From Terfezia claveryi (lineage: Eukaryota; Ascomycota; Pezizomycetes; Pezizales; Pezizaceae): DNA of 64,000 bases. Of this stretch, positions 1 to 11,284 are shown one piece after another (position 1 is the stretch's first letter; the number at the start of each line of letters is the position of its first letter). Both the position numbers and the translations under genes were made by a program. Below the pieces are notes generated by a model. It saw only the letters and a list, made by a program, of their open reading frames with translations, ran no database searches and was not told the DNA's origin. Location: NCBI GenBank assembly GCA_015179025.1, contig WHUX01000061.1, positions 124,001 through 188,000 on the forward strand. The letters run 5' to 3'.

Positions 1-361
1 GGACCACCTCCAGGCCATAGGCCTACAGGAGGCAATTCTGAAGAGCCATAAACCGGTCGTATCTGCATGATATATTGTATGCCACGTCCATACCAAAAGG
101 AGATAAAAAGTCGAAATCTCGAGAAAGAAATTCTATTCCTGCAATGCCCGCTAATCCCTTCTGAGATTGTATTGGCCTATGTTGCAAGTGCAGTCCATTG
201 AATTGTCTATTTTGGCGGCGTATTTGCATGGAGTGGTGAGTGTGCAGGAACTGGAGAGCTCGGGACAGAGTGGATTCCCGAGCTCCTCTTTGAATGCAAC
301 GCCAATTTTCCCTTAACCGCTTCAATCCTCAATTTAATATTATTGACAACTATTTCGAGTA
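1..361. other. 3' flank of ATG1, no gene seen
   Basis: Short stretch at the window edge, immediately downstream of the ATG1 stop on the minus strand. The only open frame here lacks any recognisable domain and probably lies in the ATG1 3' UTR or its flank. Confidence 0.5.
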
Positions 362-3250
362 TTAGTACATCGCCAATGAGTCTTCGTAGAGGTTCTTACC
401 GTTTTCAATATAGGCCCTATCATCATCATCTACATTTCCATCGTCTTCATCTGTCTCCAAGACGGCCTCCACCAGCTTGAGTGCGGTAAGGTAGGAAACT
501 TGGCATCCTTCCAAATCATCGCCTACAAGCTCATTGACCGCAGCGCCTCGACTCATTTCGATTGCTCGATCGAACATCAATCTCTCCGCTGTGACGCCTA
601 GGGAGATAAAAATATCCTGTTCAACCGCCATACCTTCTTTGCTTCCACTGGGTTCGTCGAATGTATGATTCGATGGGTGGCTTGGATGTAAAGATGGTAG
701 GGTGGATTGGGCTTCCTTGAGCCTCAGTCTAGCATAATCGGCTTTCTCCATCGCCTCGTTGAACTTATGCCGAATCCACTGAACTGTTGCATTAATCCTC
801 TCCGCTGCAGGGCTCCTTCCATATGTTCCATTGGGATCCTGACCGGACTTAGCCCACCACCGGCCGGCTATTTGCATTGCTTTGTTAAGAAGTGAGATAC
901 ACTTAACATACAATACAAGTGCCTGTTCAGAGAGCACAACAATGGCCTCAGGGGTAAGATCCTCGTCGACTTTGCTTTCAGAAGCTTCGCCAGGTGGAGG
1001 CAGTAAACTTAGCCCTTGTGGGGCATTAGGAGCCACCGGGAGAAGCTGAGCATATTTGATTGCGGCGAAATGGTATATTACATCTGCCTTGCTTGCACAA
1101 CCCTCCAAGGTATTGATTACCGCCTGGTCTTCCTCGCTGAATATTGCAGAAGGCTTTCCACCTCCAACCATGACCATGCTCCCGGGATGATAAGCAGGAG
1201 TGGGATATTGGTACACATTCTGAGTTGGTGGAGAATATTTTTGTTGATTCGCCATGCCAAAAAACAGTATCGGTGCCAGACTGAAGGCTCTTTGGAGAGC
1301 ATGGGCCGCCATGGAGCCAGGGCTCTGACTATACGTGTTCCCCGAGGCCCTCACAGGTTGGGAAGCTGCCCTGTCTGCAGTTGAAGGCCTGGATGGCCCA
1401 CGGCCACTAGCTCGTCGTGCAAGTATAGCATTCGCAGAAGTTGGTGAAGTGGGAGCCCCAACACGAGGGCTTGCGGCAAGCTCATCCGCAAAGGCATTCA
1501 CCTCGACACTCCGTTTCTCTATCACAACGTAGTCTTGTATGAGATCATGCTCAGCACGTTCTCGTGTTTTATGTTTCTCGTGAGCTGCCCTAGCTGCTTC
1601 TCTATCGGCCCTTGCCCTTGCTGCTTCTCGCTGCTGCTGTGCCATGATGGATGCACTTGGTGAGGGGATTGCATTCTGTGACATATGTCGTTCCATAGGT
1701 GTAGCAGCTCGATGGATCATCATTTCATGGCGGACGGGTGCCGACGTTGAGGGCACTGGTGGTCGATATGCTGGCTGTTCCCTTGCCAGAGGTGTCGTGA
1801 CACGGCGCTGTTCCACAGTGGGACGTGGTAGAGGCGAGTGGGCTGGCTCAGACGTGCGTGCAAATGGTAACTCATACTCAGGATCAACTGGTGCTGGTGG
1901 TGCAGTAGAAGATCGATCACTTTCCCGGTAGTCTTTTGGATATTGGTAGCCCTCATTATGATGGACAGTTCTATCTGGACTCTGTTTTGGTGATTCTTTC
2001 ACGATTAAATCTCGGTGAGCGACCGAATCTCGGCGGCTTGGAATATCCCTCTGCAGCCCCTTTTGTACATGTTCAGCACCAGGTATTTCGTCTTGTACGG
2101 CAGGATGATTGAAAAATTGAGCAAACCCCATTCGCTCGACAGGACTACGCTTCAAAAGTCCATAGATGAGATCTTTAATCTCATTACTGGCGACACATCT
2201 CGAAGGAAAGTTGATCTTATCCATCCCCTCTTCAATTTTCCGAAGTAGGTCTACATGATTCGAGGCACGGAATGGCGGCCGTCCAGCAATCATTTCGTAC
2301 AGGACTGTACCGAGTGACCATAGATCAGCCTTCGCGTCGTACTTCTCGTAACGAAGGATCTCTGGTGCCATATATAATGGAGAGCCACAGAGGGTTTCTG
2401 CTAATGATGATACTTGTAACTCCCTGGCGAACCCGAAATCTGCAATCTTTAGAACCGGTAAACTGACGATTCCCACCAATTTATCCGAGTTCTCCATTTC
2501 CTCGCCGTCATCTGATCGAGACGTGTAATTAGGAGGCGATAATAACAAGTTTTGCGGCTTCAAGTCTCGGTGGATGAGCTGCTTCGACCGAAGAAAGCTG
2601 AGGGCACTGGCGAGTTGTTTCAGGAAATGCCTAACAATTACTTCATTGAGTCCACCACCAGGAGGGTTTGGATATAGATGAGCAAAATCTGCTGTAATTG
2701 GCATCGAAGCAAATTTCTCGCGATTCTTAATGAAGCTTGCCAAATCGCCCATCGAACAATATTCCATTACCAAGTGTATATGTGCTCTCGACTTGATACA
2801 TTCCTTCAAACGGGTGATATGAGGGTGCTTGAGTGATGTTAATATCGCAATTTCAGACTCTAGATTCTCTAATAACCTCCGATTTAATTTGGCTCGCATC
2901 ACCGATTTAATTGCAACAACCCTGTTTGTTTTCTGTAAAGTGAGTTAGCAGGAACTCTGGTAAAATGTGTAGAACATCCTGACAATCATAGGAAAGCTCG
3001 ATAGCTGTTAAATTTTGGGTATTAAGACATCAAGCGCCCCGGAGCTCAAGATCTTTCCAATAAGACAAGACTCAGAAGCTCGGATAGCTTCACCAATAGT
3101 TTGACGGGGCCGAATAGAAGAAGGTAGATAACCACTCACAATAGCTATGCCCTTGTAAACTTTGGCGAACGACCCGTTACCAATCTCATGGCTTATCTGA
3201 TAACTCCCAATCAGTTGATCCTCCTGCTGTCCGCCGTTGTTAGAAGCCAT
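362..3250 (-). CDS. ATG1: Autophagy serine/threonine kinase ATG1 (ULK family)
   Basis: Initiating kinase of autophagy; with ATG13/ATG17-type partners it starts phagophore formation at the pre-autophagosomal structure. Two exons, 3140-3250 and 362-2932; the 207-nt intron (GTGAGT...ACAG) joins GIAI to KTNRVVAIKS in phase 0, giving about 893 aa. Seen: glycine loop GNGSFAKVY (about residues 24-32), VAIK lysine at K46, HRDLKPQN catalytic loop, DFG in ADFGFAREL, and an APE motif (MAPEIL). The kinase domain occupies roughly residues 16-325. A long Pro/Ser/Arg-rich linker follows, then a C-terminal tandem MIT-like region beginning near SEEDQAVINTLEG, which in ATG1 proteins binds ATG13. Length fits filamentous-fungal ATG1. 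The start is the first ATG before the glycine loop. The kinase call is near certain and ATG1 is very likely from the whole-length architecture. Confidence 0.95.
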
Positions 3251-6200
3251 AATTACAGCTTCTGGTAAATTGAGAGTAGATAGAAGAGATTTCTGTATTC
3301 TCTATGGGCGAGAACAGGGCCCAATGAATCCTCCGCAACTACCGATACAAACTGTGGATGAATGCTGCCAACAGTTCACAGTTCATACAAGGAGTGTAGA
3401 TGTCGACCTTCTGCACAGTAGCGACACTGAGTAGTGTTGGAAACGGTAGAAGGTAGAAGGTAAAACTTCCGCTGGAGAGCTTTAAAGGTTGTCGTAAATA
3501 AGGGAGGTGTTGTTACTAGCTGAGCTGCGAAGCTGAGCTTAGATGGGTACTATGGTGTCGAAGCAAGCTTAGGATAGGAAACGAACCGACGGGAAGCTCA
3601 AGGGCGTGGCAACTGTTGGAGAGCTTTTAGTCTTGAAGGCCGAAAAAGGACGAGGGTGTGAATTCCAAGCCGGAGGAAGCAGTGACAAATACCTTGAGGT
3701 TGAGGTAGTTGGATTCGAAGGAAAACGCGACTACTCCTAGGGCTTCGAGGAGAGCTTTTGTGGGGGAGGGGGGAGGGGAGGTGGACGACGGAACAGAGCT
3801 TAATGGTAGTAATAGCTTGGTAAATATGGTTTATGATAATAGGATAGCTTATGATAGTATCGAGCTCGGACTGTCGATAACTGCATAGGAGGACTGTGAG
3901 GACTGTGAGGACTGTCGTCCTTCGACTGTATGCGATAATGGCGATTTCATTGGTAGCCCCAACCACTCAGAGAGGGAGAGCGCACACGCAGTGACAGTAC
4001 ATACACTTACCGGCAGCTCCAGCCCAAATGACTCTCACATCACAACGACCACAGATGGTGCCAGTCCCGATAGTCTAGTGATCCCTAGCACACGCCAGGC
4101 ATGCTAGTCCCGGTTCATCAAAGCATGATAAGGGCCCACTGCTCCTCCCCCCCAGATCCTGTGGATACAGCAGCAACAAGTCGGGAATAATGTCTTGGAG
4201 AGAAGTCCCTGCTGCTGTCAGGGCTGTTGGCCCTTGCCACAGCTTACAACGGGAAGAAGTCCCCCATCCCTCCAGGTGCATGAGGTCAAGTAGTACCGTG
4301 ACTATAGCTAAGTATCTCCGTATAGAGATACAGTACATACACCAGGCTCATTTCCGGTGGTTGTCAAGTGCAAGTTGACGCTTTTCTTCAAATTCGAATT
4401 CTCTTGAAGGCCTCATATTCATTTGGTATCCACACAAGAGCACACAAGAAGGCGGAAGGCGGAAGGAAGGTCCACCCTCCAGTGGGAACGACGACGACCG
4501 GATACCAAACACGCGAGTTCTTTTGATGTTGGGCAGAATAGGTAAGGACACGATCCTCAGAGCACATCCCTCCCAATGCATCGCAGGTTTCATGCACGAC
4601 CCACTGCAGGTTCGGCAGGAGTAGGTACATACATGTACATAATATGCTGAGGAGCTTTTAGGTTCGGGGTTTCATATGGTACCGGTAGGTATGTACATAC
4701 ATACGCTTCAAATACCAATGGCTATATTCTCCACGTACATACTGTATATAATTCACTAAATACTAATAATAGGGACATAAAAATAAAATAAAAAAGCCAC
4801 TCCTATATTCTCAGGAAAAAGACTACCGTAATGTAGGAGGTTAGGTATAGCTATAGTTCGCTGGACGGGAATATGCTGCATCAGAGTTTTGTACTAGCAT
4901 TGTCATACCTGAGTAGTAGCCACAATCAAAAAGAAATATATTCCGTACTAGTACTAACGTAATACGTACAGCTGCAGCTTCCTTTGCAGAAGCGAGGGAT
5001 TCTCTTGAAAGGGAAACACCAGCCATCTTATCCGATACCAATATCGATCCATGCGAAAACGATACCGCAACCCAGTATCTACTTGAGTACCGGCCAGTAC
5101 CAGTGACACGATTAACGTTACAATAACGGAATCAAAATATCCTTTTAAACGCAACACAGGAAGGAAGCTAGAAGCAACGCAGTAGTAGTCTGGTTGGCAC
5201 TCTGTAGATGCTCCACTCAATCGCAAACAGTCGGCCCGGCATCTATATTCATGCTAATTGCCGTATCCCCAGCTCAAGCTAACTTCACGATTCAGAGCTT
5301 TCTCCTCGGATCCAAGTAGCAAAACTACCAACCAGCCCCTGTTCTAGATGCGAAGAAACTACAGCTCAAACTACCCTGCAACGTTCCAGAAGGCAGGGCA
5401 TAAACCTATACCCTGAACTGTTTTTCAAAGGGGAACCTGCCCGAATAAGCTCAGTAAACGAAAAATCTCTCTCAAAGGTTATCATGAGGCAATGGAGCTT
5501 GGATTGAGTTTTTTTGGGGGGAAAAGTACCAGCTATTTCAAATACATACAAGATGCAATACAGCACATGTAACTTTGGAGAGTGCAATTCTTGAGAGACT
5601 AATAAAATATAACTTACGTACAAGTATCTATCTAGCGCTAATTCTGGATATACACAGGTCCCGCAGCTCGCAGATTAATTAAATCTATATTATATTAATC
5701 CTGAATGGGCTTTATGGGCTTGTGTTGCAAGCTTTCCAGGCTGCCGGCTAGAGTCTAATAATACGCGTTGTGTTGGCATGCATTCTGAGTAACAATACCC
5801 ATGGTTACCTAAGAACACTCGATACTTCTTGATGGGTGTATTAGAGACGTCCACGATATCACAAAATGAACGCATGCCACCCGTGCCATTATGACTCGGC
5901 CCTAGGACGGAGCCACTCCCGAGTACTCCTGGGGAGATAGATTCCTTGAAAGGAAAGGATTCAATAAGTCAAATTATTCATCTTGACAACGGAATACGCA
6001 ATTCAAGATTGACGAATAGTTGTCTTGGTATGCTGATGTAGGATTGACAACATACATCTCATCCCGATGTTTTGGACTGGATTGAAAGAAAAGTCTTTGT
6101 TCTTCTATCTGCGATGCCGCTTTTACTAATGTCACCCGTGTTCAGAATCACAAGTGCCCCACAGAACAGCACAAGTCCTGCTCAGACACGGGTTCGCAGG

Positions 6201-7336
6201 TTTGCATTAATGATAGCCAACAGCGATAGCCTAAGCTATCACGGCAGTGGACGGATAAAGATCAAAAACCAGATCTCAATGCCCAAATCCAAAGAAACGA
6301 AAAGAAACCCACTGGAACAAAAGCCAATCAAGCTTCGCCCATTATGTACAAGATTTATCTAGCCAATGAGCCAACTTTTAGCCTACTCGTTGGCTAAAGA
6401 GAGCAATTGAGACGGTCAGGTGATACTTTGTACTCGAATCTCTGGGCTTATCAAGAGAAAGAATATAATCGTTGCGTATGGTTGTTAATATGCGGGGGGA
6501 GGTAAAAGTTCCTCGGATTCAGGTGGTTATAAACATCGGAATGATTTTCCGTTCCCGCTGGCCTTAATTTGTTAACCAGATAAAAATTGGTCGTCAGCTA
6601 CTCCCGAAAATCAAGTTCCGAGTCTAATGAAATGCTATCCCTGGTTTGTCCCGGCCTAATAATCAGCCAAGCAAGTCAAAAATCTTCAATGATGGGTCGA
6701 AGCTATCCCATCCAGGGGCGGGTCGTGATCTCTGGTTTACGACATGACTTGTGATGTCATTCTCTTGCGACCGCTGATCGTTGTAAACAGAACGTTCGGT
6801 GTTTCGAAAACGCGTGATCAGCTGCACTTGACCCAGGGTTGTTCTAGGTACTCGTGGCAGATGAGAATCCAAGGTTTTCGAGGTTCGAGGCTAGGTTTTC
6901 GACGCCTTAACCAGATTACTGTTTATGAGCGTGGGGGGGCCTGTTACTACTGGTTGTTTTTGTTTGCTTGAAACCTTGCTTGCTTAACTATTTCTCGACT
7001 TGAACTCAGAGGTGGCTGCCACACCGGCGCAGTCGAGACGGAGATCGAAAAGTTGCTACCCAAATTGCGACGGCATCCCGACAGTTGTTTCATGTTACCT
7101 ACGGCCGGAGCAGAGGCCGAAAATAAGAAAAGTTTGAAAAGTTATATTCTCTTGTGATACAACAGAGTAGTAATCTGGTACCCTATCGCAGGAAAAATGT
7201 ATAAGTAAACAGAGCCCAGAAGTCAGGGTACAGGGTTAGGGTAATTTTCTACCCGGTGTGCCGTATCCAGTAATAAGGTAATAGCGAGCACCCGCCGTTT
7301 CAACCTACCTCCACACAAGCGAAACGAGCATACTTC
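3251..7336. other. Long intergenic region, repeat-scarred, no convincing gene
   Basis: About 4.1 kb between the divergently placed ATG1 and DPH4 starts. It holds CA/CATA-rich runs, several direct 'gaggactgtgag' repeats near 3890-3915, TACATAC microsatellite-like stretches (4620-4740) and one copy of the dispersed TAGTCTGGTTGGCAC motif (5186-5200). A tRNA-Glu-like 5' half near 4065 lacks a matching 3' half at the right distance. Open frames are short, overlap on both strands and show no domain. The ATG1-proximal part presumably holds its promoter and 5' UTR. Confidence 0.5.
5186..5200 (+). repeat. Dispersed motif copy TAGTCTGGTTGGCAC
   Basis: A 15-bp match to a motif found exactly (16 bp) at 24808, 55080 (reverse strand) and 61067, always in intergenic DNA. 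Probably the end or core of an old short interspersed element; no element boundaries can be drawn here. Confidence 0.6.
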
Positions 7337-7978
7337 ATGATGCCGCCAATTGCCAGCACCCGTTCTCATTACGACGTCCTTGGTCTGTCTGCGCCTACGC
7401 GCAATGGCGCAACCCCGGAGCTTCTCACATCCCAGGCCGTGAAGAAGGCATACCACAAAGCTCTCCTAAAATGGCACCCTGACAAGGCTCTCGTTGGAGG
7501 TGCTCTCTCTGCGACCACCCTCGACAAACCCAACAAGTCTTCTCCGCTCCCTACAGACACCCCGGGCTATACGCTTGATGAAATAATCACAGCCTACATC
7601 ACACTCTCTACGGAACGAGGCCGTAGGGAATATGAGCGGGAATACCGCCTACGACTAGCCGGCAACACAAAGGAGGAAGTCAAGGGTCTATGGAATTCCT
7701 ATGTGCCAATGGACGTGGTGGACTTGGATGACTTTGAGTATGAGGAGAGACTGGGGAAGTTCTACAAGGGGTGTAGGTGTGGGGAAAATGAAGGTTATGT
7801 GCTGTGGGAGGGCGAATTGGAGGAGGTGCAGACTGGGGAGGTGGTGGTGGGGTGTATGGGTTGCAGTCTATGGTTGAAGGTAGAGTTCGAGGTAGTTGCG
7901 GAATGGGAGAGGAAAGTGGAGAGGATAGATGAGGAAAATGGTGAACAAGAGCAGGGGAAGGTGGTGGAGAAGATTTAG
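7337..7978 (+). CDS. DPH4: Diphthamide biosynthesis J-domain protein DPH4 (CSL zinc finger)
   Basis: J-protein with a CSL-type zinc finger, required with DPH1-DPH3 for the first step of diphthamide synthesis on translation elongation factor 2, in the cytosol. Single exon, 213 aa. Seen: N-terminal J domain with HYDVLGLS and the HPD signature in WHPDKA (HPD about residues 47-49), a spacer, then the zinc-finger block: acidic DVVDLDDFEY, CRCG, about 25 residues, then CMGCS. The family binds metal through these CxC and CxxC pairs. Domain order and size match DPH4/DNAJC24. Two adjacent ATGs (7337, 7340) could start it. The C-terminal tail is charged and low complexity. Confidence 0.9.
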   Translation: MMPPIASTRSHYDVLGLSAPTRNGATPELLTSQAVKKAYHKALLKWHPDKALVGGALSATTLDKPNKSSPLPTDTPGYTLDEIITAYITLSTERGRREYEREYRLRLAGNTKEEVKGLWNSYVPMDVVDLDDFEYEERLGKFYKGCRCGENEGYVLWEGELEEVQTGEVVVGCMGCSLWLKVEFEVVAEWERKVERIDEENGEQEQGKVVEKI

Positions 7979-10900
7979 AGACGGTGGAGATGACGAGGGG
8001 GATTATTGGACAGGCATATCAGGCTGGAGAGAACGGCCATCCAACAGTGTGAAACAAATCTGTCTTGGGATTAGAGGTCAGGGGCTTAATCAGCGTTCTG
8101 GAGTTACTGGATACCGAATGGCAGTAATTATCATGATATTTTTCTCTTCAAGCCACGAAGCCACTACTCTCAAGAGTTATACCCGATTGTCAAATGCTGT
8201 TACAACAGTGAAAACCGCGCAAACTAAGTCCTGTTAAACGTTTTGCGAAACACCGATCCGTGTTGAAAGCAGCAGCCCTACATATTGGTTGATTATCTTT
8301 TAGGAACACAGGTTCGCCTACCATTTCGGCTGGATTATCCGATTGAACCTCAACATGCATATGTGGTTGGTATTTTGGTGTCTTCGATGTCTGTCTATAC
8401 CCTTTTCATTCCTGCTTCGGGCATTTTTATGGAGATGGCGAGAAGAGAGAAGAAGTGTATACCCTGGTGTCTATCGTAAGAAATCATAATCACATAATAT
8501 TGAGTTTTACTGACTGCTTTACCATTCTTGATACACCCTGCTCCCCCGTTTTTGTGGAGTCAATTGATTACAGTACTCCGCTGCAGGAAATGATGGTGCA
8601 TCGCATTGCATTGCAGGGTGCAAGCATGGCTCTAGCGTGGCGTCCTCTGGTTTTGGCAGGACCAGGGTATTGAGTTGAAGGTGGGGTTTATTGGAGAACG
8701 GCACGAGCTTGTGACCTTGGGTAACGAAACGAAGCTCAGTTGGAGTCAGAGGCATGGGCCATGAAACGGATATGCACAGGTAGGTATATGTGATATTTTG
8801 ATCTTCTCTGCAGGATTGTCATGGTGCTTTCTCATTAGGTAGGTCTTTCATTCATTGGAAACATCGCATCGAGTTCATCATCTAAGTAGGCAACTGGCGC
8901 CTTTCCCCACTTGCCCCGCCACTATTACTCATACCACTTCCCCGCTTTTTGCGGCTCTGCTTTTTTCACTACTTTCCCCACCTAAAGGAGCTTCTATCCT
9001 CACTCCTACACGTTTTCTTCTGGGGATTCTCGCCATTTGATACGTCAATACTTGAAACATTCCAGATGTTCAGGTGGCTTATTCCGGTTCGTTGTCATGC
9101 AGGTCACTGCAGGTACTGGGGTGTATTAAGTTGCGCTATTTCTTTTTTGTCATTTATGTGATTGATAAGGTTATACATGTGGAGATTGGGTGCGTGGATA
9201 TAGATGTATGCGGAATATAGGTAGATATATGCATAGCATCGGAGTTGTAGGTAATTTATCTTGAGGATTGTGGTGATCCAATTATGGGTTGATTGTGTTG
9301 CCTAGTATGGATATTCCTGATATATCTCGGTATAAATTGCACATGCGGATATAGTTCGGGCTTCGAAGGCGGCAGCAGCGGGTAATATTTATAAGGGAGA
9401 GAGAGACTTTTGGTGATCAATATTGGGTTGTGAACCCCATAAAATTTTTAAAATCGAAATCCCCCAGAATTCAATGTTCCTTTGCCAGAGCCACCAAAAC
9501 TGCTGCCAGAGCTCCGCTCCATCAGGCTCAGGCTCAGGTTGCGAAAACCCGATCCATTCAATATTGCCAATTATGATGTTCAAGATGTTATTATTATTAT
9601 TATTCTTATCCTGGCTGGGGCCAGAGTTCGTTGGTCTAGTACAGAATGAATCTTGCTCGGATATGGGATCCGAGTCATGATCTACATACATACAGTATGT
9701 AAAGTTCATTACAGAGACAAATATTACCCGGGAGAAGAGAAACATTACGATAGATCACATAGTTAGATTACCTACCTACATACATACCTAGATAGTTAAC
9801 CATACAATCTATAATTCAGATTCATCACATACCACTTGGCAACGATATCATAGGGCAATGGAGGACTCACGTTACATATGCATCTACCTATTTCTCCTTA
9901 CTCATGTTCAACATTATTTAGAAGCTCCACGGCCCCTCCATCCGGCTAACGGGGCGCTGTACTTACAGTATGCATATACCTACCTATAGCGTACATACAT
10001 AATGTGATGCTTTCGTTCAATTCGGTTGGCCGGGGGACGGGGGTGGGGGGAGGGGAAGGGGGGGGCTGGGGTTACATGAGTCAATAACTGGCCCTAGATA
10101 GGTACCGGTACCCGGTAAGGTAAATATGCATGCTGCTTTTAAGTCGTAGTACTGTAACGTAAACTCATCATGATATGGGGGGGGGGGGGGGGGGGGGGAA
10201 AAAAAAAAAAAAAAAAAATATGAGACAGATGCATGTGTTGTTGTTGCTTTGTTCAATCAATAGACAACAATGGTAGGATAAATTTCCAACAACAACAACA
10301 AAATGTCCACTTCTAATGAATGCACTTAAGAGTTTTGTAAAAAAAAAATTTCTCTGAGCAAAGTCAGGAAATTCCCCCCCCTCCCCCACCCAACGCGGAT
10401 GATCTTTTGACTCTCACTTTACCTTAACCGTCACAAAAGTAATTGGATTTTTTTAAAACAATTTTACCCTCAACACACAACATTGCGCGCCCTCCACCCC
10501 CCCCCCCCCCTCCTCCTCCTCCTCCTATATTTTTCCTATTTTTCAATCAATCAAGCCATCAACATAGCAACAAGTAACAAAGACAAAAAAAAATTCTCTT
10601 GTGACAGTTTCTCATGTCTCACTCACTCATTCACTCACTCACTCACACGCCTGATTGAACTAAATTTCAGTACCTATGCCTACAGTCAGATGGGCAAAAA
10701 GTTTTCGTACGCCCTACCTAGGTATGTACCTGCCTGCCTGAGCATTTACAATTTTACGCTGTAATCTAACATTGCTCAGGCCTCCTCCTTCATGCAAGGT
10801 ATGAAACATTTTGCCACATAATTACACATATCATGAGACAATGAACCATACAAAAGGGAGGCAGTGTTAGGCAGCAATTACACCTTGAACCTTGGTGGGG

Positions 10901-11284
10901 AGGCTATTTGTGCATCGAGCGTACGCGTGCTGGCTTGATCAGGGCCGCAGGGATATGAGTGGGGACCTTGGTGGTAGTTCAGGGTAATGTGATGATTTCA
11001 ATGCATCGTCTCAAAGGCCCCGAAATAAAATAGTCTAGTCTCGGAACAAAGTGTCTTAAATCACGATTTTAATCGAGAAAGAAGGAAAAACTAAACTATA
11101 GTAGATATAAACCCCCAGTAACAAATAAAGGAAATAACATCAACTCCTGAAAACAAAATATAAGCAAAAAAAGCTATATACATCCCAACCCCAACACACG
11201 CAACCGCATAGATAGACATGTTACCCATCATGACCCCATGGGCATATCAAATCGTACACCCTCCACACCGACGATCCACCCAAC
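7979..11284. other. Intergenic region, low-complexity tracts, no gene seen
   Basis: About 3.3 kb between convergent DPH4 and UTP13. It includes the 3' flanks of both genes, an ATT microsatellite near 9590, ACATACATAC-type stretches near 9690 and 9770, a G22A20 homopolymer pair at 10177-10218, CT-rich and poly-C runs near 10375 and 10497, and a CACTCACT run near 10620. Open frames lack domains and follow the simple repeats. Confidence 0.5.
10177..10218. repeat. Homopolymer pair G22A20
   Basis: An uninterrupted run of 22 G followed directly by 20 A. Exact length is unreliable in any assembly. Confidence 0.9.

Noticed and set aside
4065..4186. tRNA-Glu-like sequence: TCCCGATAGTCTAGTG at 4065 and GTCGGGA at 4180
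   Set aside because: The two acceptor halves are about 120 nt apart, the T-arm (GGTTCATCAAA) is defective and no anticodon stem-loop forms at the right place. At best a tRNA-derived relic.
6072..6362. 96-codon plus-strand frame with a hydrophobic start
   Set aside because: It begins at TTG, not ATG, has no recognised domain and lies in a repeat-scarred spacer.
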